A program made the position numbers and the translations under genes. A stretch of 64,000 nt of DNA from Gymnopus androsaceus JB14 (lineage: Eukaryota; Basidiomycota; Agaricomycetes; Agaricales; Omphalotaceae): contig ML769461.1 in the NCBI GenBank assembly GCA_009733575.1, positions 1 to 64,000 on the forward strand, in the 5' to 3' direction. Below, one piece after another: positions 9,863 to 22,480 of this stretch (position 1 is its first letter; each line of letters begins with the position of its first letter). The notes under the pieces are model-generated. The model made no database searches, had not been told where the DNA came from, and saw only the letters and a program-made list of their open reading frames with translations.

Positions 9863-11806
9863 AACTGTTGATCAGTCAGTGCGCTAAAAGGATTCGTTGT
9901 TGCAGTCAAAATTTCTGGCTCATCGCATAATCCACCAGCTGGGAGACATACACGTAACTCCAGCGAACAGCCACTACCGCCTGTAGAAAATCCCGACGCG
10001 CTACTGAAAAGGAAGCCTAAGATACCTCAGTATCCACAGCCACCTTATCCACAGACGCCCGAGGACAGAACCACAGCGAGAGTAGCACCGCGAGCTCCTT
10101 GTTCAAGTCGAACTTTGCCGTCAACCAGACCTTCACCTGTGCCCGAGGAAGAGCATAACAGCCCATCCTTAGTGACTATAGAAGAAGTTCTTGCTAGCCG
10201 AGCAGAATCATCAACGAGTCGAGCCCCGCGTTCACCAAAAGGGAATCCATCTCGGGATAGATTGACAGACGAATCGTCAGACGACGAAGAGTTTCAGACA
10301 CCTATCATCGAGACAAGACCCACCGAGCAAGTCCCACAAAGACAAACTCAAACCCCACAAACTACAAGGATGTCTATACCTACGACAATCAGTAATATAA
10401 AAGTTCAGCTCACGCCGGGAGCCATGATCGAACTACAAAATGACAAGCTCCCGAGAATTCATAAAAAGGCCCCGCCTGAGTTCAACAGTGACAAGCCCGA
10501 GAATTTGTTGGCATGGCTAGCCGCTTGCGAGGTGCTCTTCACGTCGAATAAAATCATGGAGGATACTGCCAAAAAGTTCCTTGCTGTGAGCTGGATGTCG
10601 TATGCGACACAGCTCGAGTGGAAGGACAATCCTATCGTGACTAGCTCGACGGCCACCTGGGAAGACTTCCAACAAATGTTGAAGAAAGGCTACCCTGAGA
10701 CTGCGAGTGAAGAAATAGGATTGAAACAGAGAATCGAGAAGTTAGTAAAAAGTGTTGGAATCATATATAGGAATGAGTTGCAGAAGATCCAGAAGTTCAT
10801 TAGGGCTTTTAGTATCGAGGCAAATAAACTCATGAGTGGACCACAGCCTGTACTCTCGAAAAACGAGGCAGTACGATGGTTCCTCACGGCGTTTGATGGT
10901 TCCTTCATGAATACTATCCTCGACAAAGCTGAAGTAGATCCGCTGAATACAGTCGATTGAAGAGAAGATGATCCTTTTACCTTGAAGGAAATCATTGACT
11001 CTGCTGAGAAACAAGCAAGATTGTGGAAGGGTTATTCTACGTCGTTGCTCTTGATGAGCAAACCTGCTGTTGCGGCCACGGTGTATAACCCTGACGTAGT
11101 CACAGGGAATGCAAAGATTAAGGGTGAACCTGACAATGAATGGGGGAGGAAACTCTCTCTTTCGAAAGATCGTCATGACATGGAAGTAAAATACCATGAT
11201 CAAAAGCTCTCCACGATTGAGCAATCCCTAGCAGCGTTAAAAAATAGCATCGAGTCAATAGCTAGAGGAGCACCCAGTTCATCATGGGCGCCCTCCTACC
11301 CACAGCAATCCTCATCTAGCTCTTACTTACTGCGGCCAACTAGCAAACCATCATCATTTATGCTGGCCAAGTCTACTGCTATTGGAGACATGATGTGTTA
11401 CTTTTGCCGAGAAAAAGGGCATGGAGTCAGGACGTGTCCGAGCATTGATGATCTAAAGTCCAAGGGAATTCTAGTCATGAAAGATGGCATGAATCAGATG
11501 ATGCTCAAGGATGGAGGATATATGCCTCAGGACGACAACGAAATGTCGCGGAAGGACAAAGTCCTTCAAATTGCCAGACAGAGAGGGTGGATGGTCGAGG
11601 ACCAGTCTAGTTACTTCTTCGAAGAACCAGACAATCCGCTCCCCGAGGAAGTATTCTATCAGGAGCCTGCCGAAGGTACCCAAGGTATTAACCTGGACGC
11701 CTTCTCCAAGCACATGTTTAGTTTCTTCCTAAACAAATCAGAGAGTGAAGAGAACGAGAAAATGACTGGGAAGGATGTGGCTGATGCCTGGTCAAAAAAC
11801 TATTGA
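9863..11806 (+). pseudogene. Gypsy gag (capsid and nucleocapsid)
   Basis: One reading frame runs from 9863 to the TGA at 11804-11806, broken by a single TGA at 10958-10960. A Pro/Ser-rich N-terminus is followed by a retrotransposon gag domain (from PPEFNSDKPENLLAWLAACE at 10471 to about 10950). A CCHC zinc knuckle, CYFCREKGHGVRTC at about 11398-11439, would bind RNA. No ATG is present between the upstream stop at 9860 and about 10369, so the original start codon has been lost or mutated. The 3' end overlaps the pro/pol frame and carries a slippery heptamer. Confidence 0.8.
11794..11800 (+). promoter_or_regulatory. -1 ribosomal frameshift slippery site (A AAA AAC)
   Basis: The gag frame reads tcA AAA AAC tat TGA, so the heptamer A-AAA-AAC is positioned in the zero frame exactly as required for -1 slippage, three bases before the gag stop. 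After a -1 shift the next codons are cta ttg agc, which is the frame of the downstream protease ORF. A short downstream pairing (GGTTTCC at about 11817 with GGGAAAAGCC at about 11831) could form a stimulatory stem. This is consistent with Gag-Pol fusion by frameshifting. Confidence 0.65.
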
Positions 11807-13292
11807 GCTTGATGAAGGTTTCCACCGAACGGGAAAAGCCTAGTAGGATGGGTAAGAAACCGGAGGGCACGACTGCGCAAACAAAACCCACATCTTGTAA
11901 AATGGAAGTTGTTATTCCAAAACCCAAAAATTTTAATCGTGAGGTATATAAGCCTTTTAATCTCGACACCAACGAAAAATCAAGTGAGGCAACGGAAAAA
12001 GAAAAGACTAAAGTGGCACCAAAGCAAGTACGTTTCAAGACTTCTTCAAGTGACTCTGAAGATGAAAGCGATGCTGAGGTTTCAACACCTGGCACCGCAG
12101 TACAGTCAAAAGAACAAGTCGAAAAGGCTGAACAACCAGCTACTAGACCTTTTGACAGTATAAAACCACTTACAGTTACTCCTATTCCGAGGGACTTACC
12201 TAAAGGTGTGCTCCCTGCCCCGCGACAAAATGTGAATCCCAGTAGACCACCGAGTCAAACCTTGAAGAAAAATGATGGTCCAGCATACAAGCTGCAGAGC
12301 CAGAATTATCGACCTGGTTTGGTTGAGGAGGTTGCCGACAGGATTCTCTCGACCCCAATCTCAGTTACAACTGGTGAGATGTTTGAACTCTCTCCTCAGT
12401 TGAAAAAGCTGATGATTAGGAAGAATCATAACTCTCGAGTCCCAATTCAGAAAGCCAGTCAGTTCCTCTACGAGGTACCCGACCCTGATGATGATTCATC
12501 AAGGAAAGACCGGTTCACTGACTTGCCTGATGCAACTATGCCTCTGGCAGCTCAATGGATCGGGATTACTGATTTGGCCCTGGGCGAGATTGAGGTCCTT
12601 GAAAAGGACAAGGGCAATTTAACAAAAGGATCTTATGTTCATCGCGATATCGTCGAAATGTTTAAGCAAGATTTACCAGAGAATGATCCTCGACAAAAGA
12701 TAACAATTGTTGCCCATCAATCGAATAGTCTTAGAGTTATTTACCCCAAGGTGAATGGCTCAAAGGAAGAGGTTGAAGGAGTCTTGGATCCCGGCTCGCA
12801 AATCATCTCGATGAAGAAGCGTATAGCAGTAGGATGTGGAGTCTCTTGGGACCCTGACATCGTCATTAATATGATGAGTGCTAATGGGGAACTAAACTCG
12901 ACATTGGGTATGGTGAGGAACGTACCGGTATTAATCAGAGATATGACTATCTATTTCCAAATCCATATTCTTGAGGATGCTCCTTATGAGATGTTGATTG
13001 GTAGACCCTTCAACGCGCTAGCGTGAATGAGGATTGAGAATGACATCAATGGTGGACAGATCATTACAATGACTGATCCTAATGATGGGCATAGATGTAC
13101 CATTGGAACGTTTGCTTGAGGGAAGGGAAAGCACATAGAGCCCCCTCCTGATGGCAGTCTAGAGCCAATGGATAGGCCAGCCGCGGAAACTCATTTTCAG
13201 GCTGCCGAACCCTCGTCCACGAATAAACCAGCCGCCAAGGAAGAAAGAAATTTTCCTTCCTCCAAGATCTGAGTAGCCAACAGGGAGAGGTA
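11800..13292 (+). pseudogene. Gypsy protease region
   Basis: Entered from gag by the -1 frame. A long hydrophilic Lys/Pro-rich linker precedes an aspartic protease-like domain. The active-site region reads GVLDPGSQIISM (about 12780-12812), where retropepsins have D-T/S-G, and the second conserved element reads YEMLIGRPF (about 12988-13012). The Pro in DPG is unusual and may be a mutation or a family variant. The frame ends at TGA 13024-13026. Further stops and at least one frameshift lie between 13026 and 13292, where the frame changes before the RT ORF. Confidence 0.7.
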
Positions 13293-16076
13293 TTGCTTAA
13301 CATAGGCTTAATAGACGGAAAATTCATATTGGAAGGATGTAAGTTGCCAGACAACAGGGAAGAGTTTGAAAGTCAAGAGCTCGCCGAGGCCTATGTAATG
13401 GCATCGATGAACGAGATGGAAGAATTTGAACCCACCGCGGCCACAAGGGTTAAGGCATGGTTGAATAAGGAAGTCACGAAAGATGGAAAAATGTTTTATA
13501 GTGAATGGCGGGAAGGCTTACCGACCCCTGAGAGTCAGTCAATTAAGATGACCCCTCAGGAGTTCGAGGCATTTGCTAGTAATAAAAATGGTGATGCCTT
13601 CAAGGAAAGTTTTCATGCCGAGGAGAATTTCCCCTCAGAGTCAGATGCTAAACATGCTCCTGAGTCTGCCGAGTCAAACCCTGGCAAGGCAAGCGATGGC
13701 ACCAAGAAGTATCAACCAAAGCCTAACTCGATGCATACCTTTAAACGAGTACTCTTGGCTAGGAAGAAAGAACGATCCACTGAAGCATGGAAGCGTTCCC
13801 AGCCGAGACCACATTACTTCAAAGCTCCAAAAGATGAAAAAGGGAATAAACACTATAATGTGTTCCGAGTCTTTGGGGCACGAAAATATAAACCTGTCGC
13901 GGTAAAAGTCCGACCAGTTAAGACAGAACTCCCTGAGGAATACAGAGTACAAAGGGATATTAAAGGGGATCCACTTAAGGATTTACCAGAACTCCCTACT
14001 CATCCTCGACCATTTGTACCCACTGGAAGGTTCACGCAGGAAAGGAAAGAAATTTTTGACAAAAACCATAATGAGGATTTCCTCTGGGATGAGGAGCTAG
14101 CCTTGTTCCACAATATAATGATGGATCAGGAGTCAGGTTTTGCATGGTGTGCCAAGGAAGGAGGATTGTTAAAACATGAGTACTTTCCACCGGTTAAAAT
14201 GCCTGTAATTCCTCATGAACCCTATGTCGAGAAAAATATTCCGATTCCACCCGGAATTTTTGAAGAAGTGTGTCGTATTCTCAAAGACAAGATTGATGCG
14301 GGGGTATATGAGCCTTCAACGTCATCTTATCGAACCAAGTGGTTTTGTGTCACTAAGAAGGATGGGAAAATTTTACGAATTGTACACAGTCTCGAACCTC
14401 TTAACAAAATCACTATTCAATTTTCGGGTGTACCCCCAGCCACTGTGGACATTGCGAGACCTTTTGCAGGAAGAGCATGTGGTGGTACCCTAGATGTGTT
14501 TGTTGGTTATGATGAACGGGATTTGCACATGTTGTCGTGAGACTACACCGCATTCCAGACACCGTTTGGAACGTACCGATTGGTTAAACTACCAATGGGT
14601 TGAACAAATTCTGTACCCATCTTTCATGACAACATGACTTATATATACCGAGATGAGATTGTAACTGGAGTTACCAGACCATATCTCAATGATGTTCCTA
14701 TTCGAGGTCCGGCTACTAGGTATGAATTACCAGGAGGTGGCTATGAGACTATACCAGAGAATCCAAAGATTTGACGGTTTGTTTGGGAACATGCTTTAAA
14801 TGTGAATAGGATTATCCAAAGGTTCAAATACGTTGGTGGAACCTTTTCTGGACCAAAAGCATTTTTGTGCTGCAAAGAAACAAGTGTTGTTGGTCACAGA
14901 TGCTCTTACAAGGGAAGATTACCCGAGGAGAGTCAGGTTGAGACTATTCTAACGTGGCCAAGATGTAAAAACAAATCTGATGTTAGGGTGTTCCTCGGAA
15001 CTGCAAGTCAGCTATGCATGTTCATAAAGAATTTTGCTAAGCTAGCAGCACTGTTGACGCGATTAACTGGAAACGATCCTTGGGAATGGGGAATTGAACA
15101 TGACATGGCAATGGACCTCATAAAGGAAGGTATCAAGAATGCCCCGTGTCTGAGACCTATTAACTATGATTGGGATGTTTATCTCATAGTGGACACGTCG
15201 TACATGGCAGTTGGATGGTATATCTATCAAATAGATCCTAATGATGAGACAAAAGTCTACTTCTGTTACTTTGGGTCAAGCACTCTCAATGAGAGAGAAG
15301 CTCATTTCTCACAGTCTAAATGTGAACTATACGGACTGAAGATTGCTTTACAAGCGAGCTACTACCAACTTTATGGTTGCAGGAGGTTAACAGTTTGTAC
15401 AGATGCTAAATACATCAAGGGTATGCTAGACAACCCGAGCTGTGGACCCAATGCTACCATTAATCGCTGGATCGAGGAAGTACGCAAGTACCATTTTGAT
15501 CTAGTTCATGTTAAAGGGAAAGAAAACGATCTTGCGGATGATTTATCTCACCGAGCTTATGGAGGAAAAATGTCGAAAAGACAACCTCCTAATGAGGACA
15601 ATTTTGCTGATGAGGATGACGGTGAACCTGTGCCCTTTTTCATGGGTAAAGGCGAAACTGAATGGCCCCTGGATATTGAGGAGTTCAAAGACGAAATTGA
15701 TACCTGCGGAGGCTTCTTCCTCGACACAGAATATTGTCTCAATAAAGCTGGCACGAGTGGTGATTTGGAAGATGATATCCAACTTGCTCTTGATGAGGAA
15801 AAACAATTCGATTTAGACAGAGAACGTATCCTGAACCTAAACGGAATGATGGCAGAACAATTTGCTGTCACAATAAAACCCATGGAGAAGGTTGATCACT
15901 CAAAATGGGTTATTGCTGAGGACACGGAAGAGTGGAACGAAGCACACCCTTATGTTGAGGATCACTGTAAAGACTTCGCTAAGGAACAAGACAAGCTGAT
16001 ACCTTGGATAATAGATTGGCTGAAAAACAAAGGTCAAATCATGCTACCAAGCAGTTTGGTGAGAGATTACTCCTGA
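13293..16076 (+). pseudogene. Gypsy reverse transcriptase and RNase H
   Basis: One frame with internal TGA stops at 14538, 14599 and 14773 and a final one at 16074. RT signatures are TKWFCVTKKDGKILRIVHSLEPLN (about 14334-14405), FQTPFGTYRLVKLPMG (about 14553-14600) and the catalytic region RPYLNDVPIRGPATRYELP (about 14686-14733). RNase H signatures are LIVDTSYMAVGWYIYQ (about 15184-15230), SKCELYGLKIALQ and CTDAKYIKGM. The RT palm normally has Y-x-D-D; here it is YLND, with Asn in place of the first Asp, which should abolish polymerase activity. A second acidic extension (15560-16070) leads into integrase. Confidence 0.8.
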
Positions 16077-17585
16077 CTTGAAAAGAAAGCTATTAAGTTC
16101 TTCCTTGATGATGAGGAACGCTTGTACCAACGGAATCCAGAGGTGGAAGGACAACACTTGTTGTTTGTGCCTAAAAATCGCCGAATGTTCATGATGCATA
16201 GTGCTCACAATCACCTTGGACACAAGGGCGTGTTTGCAACTAAAGAATTGATCAGGAAGCGTTTCTGGTGGCCAGATCTCGATGGAGATGTTGACTGGTT
16301 CGTCAAAACTTGCTTAGCTTGCCAACATCGCAGGTTAGAGTGGATAAAAATACCACTCACTTTAACCCACACTCCTTCACTGTTTCAAAAGATTCATGTG
16401 GACACATTTCATTTATCGACACCGAGTAATGGGTGCAAATACATTGTACACAGCCGGTGCGCGTTATCCTCTTGGTCCGAGGCCAGAGCTCTGAAAGTAG
16501 AGAATGCCCGAACCTTGGGCGAATGGTTTTTCGATGATATTATTTGTTGATGGGGATGTCCCGAGGAGGTTGTTACAGATAACGCTCCTCAGATGAAGAA
16601 CATGTTGGAATGGCTTGAGAAGAAATATGGAATCCGAGGTGTGCGCATCTCGCCATATAATTCTCAGGGAAATGGAAAAATCGAACGTGCACACTTTGAC
16701 ATTAGACAATCTTTGGTCAAGGCTACCGTGAACAACCTATCCAAGTGGTTCTGGTTCTTAAAACCAGTATTGTTTGCTGATAGAGCGACGACACGTAGAG
16801 GCTTTGGCTGTTCACCTTATTTCATGGTAACAGGCGCGGAACCTCTGCTACCTCTCAACATTGTTGAATCTACCTGGTTAGTGAAAATACCAGAAAGGAT
16901 CTTGATGGATGAGGAACTCGTGGGTTATCGAGCTAGGGCTATAGCCAAACATCGAGTTCATATCCGTGATATGATCTCTTGTGTGGATGAAAACAAATGC
17001 CGAGAACTCAGGCATTTCAAGAAGGAATATGGTCATACCATTAAAGAGTATGATTTTAAACCTGGCCAGCTAGTTCAAGTAAGGAACACTATGATTGAGA
17101 AGTCCCTTAATCGTAAACTGCAGCCAAGGTATAAAGGACCACTCGTTGTGATTCATCGAATGCGCGGAGGATCTTACATCCTCACCAAGATGAATGGGGC
17201 AGTCCTAAAAGAGAAAGTAGGCGCCTTCAGGGTGCTACTACATCATGCTCGATACGGACCTATTGAACTCCCATGGAACATTCATGACCTTATTGATCTC
17301 ATGCCGAGGCAACTGGACCACATGATGGAAAGCAAGGAAGTAGGTAGAGATTTGGCATTCAATGCTATTCCGAACTTAAAGGAACCTGTGGATGATGAGT
17401 ACAATCTTGACATCAATGACTTAAGTGAAGATTTTGTAGAACGAGATTCTGACCAGTCAGAAGATGAGGATGAGGAAGCAAGTCACAATGCTCCGAGGAA
17501 GACAAGGTCTTATACTAAAAATCAGGCCGAGTTAACCGCGAATGAGTCTCGGAAGACCCACTCACATTCGAAAAGATCTACATAA
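16077..17585 (+). pseudogene. Gypsy integrase
   Basis: The N-terminal HHCC zinc-binding module is visible as H..AHNHLGHKG and CLACQ (about 16197-16325). The DDE catalytic triad is D in IHVDTF (about 16390), D in VTDNAPQ (about 16577) and E in GKIERAH (about 16680). The frame is broken once, by TGA at 16547-16549 between the first and second Asp. The C-terminal half contains a GPLVVI-type beta-barrel region (about 17140-17230), followed by an acidic, basic-ended tail. No chromodomain was recognised. The gene ends at TAA 17583-17585. Confidence 0.8.
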
Positions 17586-17925
17586 GCAGATGAAGGGATA
17601 TGGGCATTTCAACAGAGTCGTCGAAGAAAGACTTCATCGACTCCTCAGTTGAAACACAATACATGATCTATATATAAAGTAGATATGTACAAAAAAAAAA
17701 AACCTGTGAACGATGGACAAAAGAAGTGTTAAAGGCTAATGAGACCCAAGACACAAGAAAACCATCTAAAACAATGCGGCGTCCTAAAAACAAAAGTCCA
17801 AATAACCATAGAATATACCATGTTCTGCGCAAACAATCCAATCAAGACTTGGGGACAAAAAGAAACCCTAATTCATCAGCAACTTGTCAAAGAAAGACTT
17901 CATTGACTCCTCGCTGACGAATTCC

Positions 17926-20900
17926 CTAATTTCCATCTGTTTCCATTGCATCACCCGGCTGGACCGAGCTCTTGATGAACTCAGGCAGTCTATCCAAATC
18001 AATCTGAGGAAGGGGGTAACCCTTCTTCATCATGGATTCGTGTTGACCAGTGAACAGCTGGAGAGAATGTTTGGCTTCATCGCGGAAATGCTTGGCCATG
18101 CCGCAATAATAGACAAAGTCAAGGCAGTAGCAGTTAAGCAAACCGTATTGAATGTCCTCGACAGAAGGATCGAGCTCGGGATAGCCCTCGAGGGAATTGA
18201 GAGCTTGGTTTAAGCATTTGTCCTGAACCTTGGCCAAATCGGCTGTAAAACGAAAAAGTTTCAGTCAGTAAACAGATTTGAGATGAAGTAGAGACGAACA
18301 AAGTTAAAAGAAAAGCAGAACGGGAATGCACCTTAGTGCGACTTGCAAGACCAGTTGTAAAGGTCGGAGTCGTAGCTGCTTTCATCATGATCGTGACGAG
18401 GATTGTATTGCTGACCGCGGATGCCCGTGGAATTGAAGTGTGATGCAATCTCGGCAAGCAGAACCTCATCTTCCGGAGAAAGCTGCCAGTACATGGGTCC
18501 TACTGACGACAGTGGCAGACGGGACTGTGAACCCAAGAGAGAAGTCAACTTCTCGATGAGCAGTGGGGGACGATGAACTTTGAAGGGAGGACGTGTTTGC
18601 AGAAGTGCAAAGGCAGCTTCCCCCCCGAAAAATAGTCTGCCGTGTCAATATAAGCAAGGAAATCACCTAGGATCAAAAATATCCACAACCTTTTGAGGGT
18701 CAGACCAGTCAATATACACTTCACGAGCAAATTCCATTCCTGAAAATTTGGCCACGATTCTTTGTTAGCAGACAAGGCCTCGGCCATGCGCTGGGAAAAC
18801 TCGTCGGGCTGGAAGTTGGATGGCTGAACGGGACGAAGCTTGGGATGATGAAGAACAGGTTTGACTGGAGGACGGACCTCGTCGAGCAAAGCAGGGCTCG
18901 CGAAGGATAGAACTGCGAGAATTGTAGTACTTCCAAGTCGCAGGGTCATAAAAGACCTCGACGTGATCTGGACGATGGATTGTTGGATAAAACTGATGAG
19001 TAACTGACGAAGGACTGTTTGGCCTGGCAAATCCGTGGGACTTTGATAGAACCGTAGGAGGAACTGGTCAACTGTCTCGAGGAAAAATGCCTCGATGCCA
19101 GTCTTCATGTACATCATGGAAATCATGAGTACCTCGGACCAGAGCAGCTTCACGGAAACTAGCATTTTCTAAAGGAGAATATCGAACCGCGATGGAATGT
19201 ATCGCGATTCAGGACAGTCACGACGGCAAGGACAAAACTGCGCAGGTTGGCAAAAGCTTCCTGAGGCGGAAAATTGACAAGCTGTTCGGGACTAGAGTTC
19301 TGGGAAAGACTGAACACTAGTTGGTCCCGAGATGGAAAGTCAGCCTTGGAAGATACGATCCCAGAAATAATCATACGCGGTATGAGTATCCCAAGTTCAA
19401 AGAACGCGCTCCTCGTGTGGAATGCCTGGGTCTGGCAATAATGGCCTCCCACTCCAGTCGAGGACCCACGAGTATCAAGGAACACAGGACCTATGAAATA
19501 AAGGGAACTGGTGAGCTCGAACAAAATATGAAGAAAAGGTAGTTACCTTAGGAAAGCCACAAGCGAGTTCGACCAAAGGATTGTTCTCGTAGGGCACGGA
19601 CTTGTTCAAGGGATTCCAAGGTATACTTGTATACCTCGGCCATGAACGTGCCAAGGGACTCCCGAGAAGGAATAAGTCGTGGGGACCAGTCTAGGGTTTG
19701 AGCAGTAGGGTTGGCTTGGATAACCGACCAGCTCATTGCGAACCCAAGAGTAGTCAAGGAAAGACTCCGTCAACTCGCCAGAATGACAGTTACAATGGTC
19801 AGACTGAGGAAAATTATTCTCGAGACTAGCACGAAGTTCCTGAATTCGTTGAAGGCGTTGTGGAAACGGAAAGTCTGTGTACCCGGCATCGCAAAGGTCA
19901 CCGTAGAAAGGAATTGGTCCGTGACTTCGTGAAAGTTGCTAGTCCTGTACCAAAGACACTGGACCAGATGCTTCATCACAGAAAGGACAGAATTCATGTG
20001 AAGGAATCCAATCCGAAGGATAAGATAAGTCGATTGCAGGAATCGGAGAGAAGGGAAGTTCTCGATCCATGAAGCGATTGTGCAAGGCACGATTGAGGGA
20101 GGAGATGTACCACTTCGAAAGCCACTGGATGGTGAAGGAAAAGTTTCCGGTAAAGGCAAGAAACTGGGTAAAGGAGCCTCGGTAGCCGTAAAATACGAAA
20201 AGTTGCTTGTAAGCAATAACTCCGTATGGTACCTCGGCTCCCCCAGCAGCAAAGTATCCTATGGTCTCGGGAATTTCACAATCCCAAGGAATAGGATCCC
20301 AAGGACCAATCGTCCGAGGAAGCAATGTCCTGCGATCGAAGGACATTCCCGGTCTGGACAATTGCCTCGATAAAGAATGAAAAACGTTCTCACCTGATGT
20401 CTCGGGCCTTCGAAAGTTGGACGCATTGTCGTTAAGACGAGTACGTTTGCCCTTCCGAGCCTCGACTCCAGCTGTACCCTAATGAAACATAATAAAACCC
20501 TTCAGTCAAATCGAGCTGATGAGGAAATACATGTGTGCATACATTGGGGCGAGATGAAGAAGGCGAAGGAGATTCCTACGAAACGATTAAAAGAGAAATG
20601 AAGAAATAGAGGAATTGACTTACACGCAAGTGACGCGAATTAGGAGCTGTCGCGACATGGGCACGAGGCCGGTCTAGCGAAGAAATCAGCTTTGAAGAAG
20701 AAGAATGTGATAATCACATACGGGTGTTGCACTTGTGCTGGCAACTTTTGGGGGAGCCGGGACTTCAACCACCTCTTCATCCTCTCGGATAGATCGCCGA
20801 GAGGAACCATCCTTTTTAGGAAAACTGAGACCTGGTCAACGAGATACAAGGACGAGTAAAATAAACTCACCCCTTTTCTCTGCTTGCCAGCATGGTCAGG

Positions 20901-21280
20901 GGTCTCATTCGAAGCATGATAGTGCGGTAGTACTTCGCGCACTTCTCGAACAAGTTGACCTTTTGCTGCTGATGGACGGGGCCACCAAGTCAAGCAGCGT
21001 CTTGTACAATTCCTGATAATCAGTCTGAGAAGTAACTTCTTGACTGGCAGGATAGTGCTGAAGGGTGTTTGCTATTTTAGCACACACACTAGAACTCTGT
21101 GGAAATTGGGAAGTCCACGTACCAAGTAGACAAGAGCTGCTCGCAAGTAGGGTGACGGATGCTGAGAGCGCACTTAGCCTTGGCAAGTACCTCGATAGCA
21201 TCGGCCTGCTTCTGGAGCTGGATCTTGTGGTCTGGGTAGTCCTTGAGCGTGATGAAAGGACGAGCAGGCTCGGAGGACAT
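17926..21280 (-). CDS. Antisense gene 1 in the Gypsy element, unknown function
   Basis: A multi-exon coding region on the strand opposite to pol. The start is ATG 21280 (MSSEPARPFITLKDYP). Downstream blocks read NETPDHAGKQRKG (about 20910), PKKDGSSRRSIREDEEVVEVPAPPKVASTSATP (about 20850-20730), a long conserved-looking segment PETIGYFAAGGAEVPYGVIAYKQLFVFYG...FAFTGNFSFTIQWLSKWY (about 20290-20100), YWQLSPEDEVLLAEIASHFNS (about 18490-18425) and a last exon ending DAMETDGN (stop just before 17926). Each block is flanked by plausible GT-AG boundaries. A few stops (for example TAG near 19941) indicate decay. I recognise no catalytic domain. Similar hypothetical proteins are, as far as I recall, common in Agaricomycete genomes. 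A TATAAG box lies 87 bp upstream of the ATG. Confidence 0.5.
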
Positions 21281-21361
21281 TTTGAATGGATGTGCTTGTT
21301 TGAAAGAAGAGTTGAAAGATGTAAGCGGAGGCTCGAAAATTTATCCTCGAGAGACTGAGGC

Positions 21362-21367
21362 CTTATA
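21362..21367 (-). promoter_or_regulatory. TATA box of antisense gene 1
   Basis: The minus strand reads TATAAGG 87 bp upstream of ATG 21280. The same hexamer lies 94 bp upstream of antisense gene 2, which supports both as promoter elements. Confidence 0.5.
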
Positions 21368-21640
21368 TTCGAGACGAAGCCGAGTTTGGGATCTGAGACA
21401 GGCACCAGGTTGGACAAAATATTTGCCGCCAAAATACTGCCAGATGAGAGAAGAATTCGCTTTCGCTGCAGACATCAGAACAATGGGACTCAGAGCATTG
21501 CGGACAGACTTTGCGCGATAGAAATATCATCGCGGCGAGACGTGAAACCGGAAGCTCTAAAAAGGGTCCGTTCTGCATGAAATATTTCGCCGCGCTATAC
21601 TTGGCTACCCTCCTTCAACTGGGACAGTTGAAATTTTTAG

Positions 21641-21652
21641 TTTGGGGGAGAG
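21641..21652 (+). promoter_or_regulatory. Second (internal) polypurine tract
   Basis: TTTAGTTTGGGGGAGA ends at 21652 and is identical to the tract directly before the 3' LTR. The preceding 20 bp (GACAGTTGAAATT versus GACGGTTGAGATT) are also similar. No LTR start (TGATAC) follows here. It sits between the two antisense genes. Confidence 0.55.
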
Positions 21653-22480
21653 GATTGGCGAGATAGATTATTTGCGGTCCAAACAAGAGTTGATCGCGGC
21701 AAGACCGGTGAAGCAAGAAGCAAAATTCAAGGCTACAGCTAAAGAAGGGCACGAACGTGTATCAATGTCTTATCTGGCCAGAACTTGTTAACTTTATTCC
21801 TGGCCTCGGCATGAAAACTAGTTTGCAATAAAACAGTTTGAATCCGACGCTTTGACCAATCAAACTCTTGCTTGATAACAAGGTGGTGTAATCACACCAT
21901 CAAAACCATATGATGCGCTTGACGACTTAGAACGGAAGAAGTCCTGCTGTGGCTAGAACGGCACTGGTCGCGGTAAAACCATCGAGGAACTAAATCCTTA
22001 GTTGGCCGAGTCCAAGTGAACAGTTTCACCATGACAAGGGTCGATAAGCAGCGTTGGAAGTGTTCAATTCGAAATGAGGTTGGCACACATAAAACTGCAT
22101 ACATCGAGTCAAAACACCCGAGAGCAAGTCTTACATCCGCGGTGACTGGCTTCAAGTTCGGTAGTTTGCCGCGCTGAAGAACTTAACAAAATACTTAGAA
22201 AAGTCTTCATGAGCGATAAATTGCTCGAGACAACTTAAAAGTTTACTTATGTTTTCACAAAAATTAAAAACGAAACTGGAGTTAAAACTCCTTTTATTTG
22301 CTATATACAAAAGCTCAAATTCTACTATGCTACTTATACAAAATTTGGCATAAAGTACGAAAGATGCTATGAATCGATATGTTTTAAAGTCCAATGGACT
22401 ATGAAGCATGAAAAGACAAAAATAAAATAAAACAAAGCCAGCGAGGCGGCAAAAGCTCAGCCACGATACCTCGACTTACG
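21653..22480. other. Spacer between the antisense genes
   Basis: About 830 bp inside the Gypsy element between the internal polypurine tract and the 3' end of antisense gene 2. I see no convincing ORF, repeat or RNA gene. The stretch is AT-rich near 22200-22420. Confidence 0.4.
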
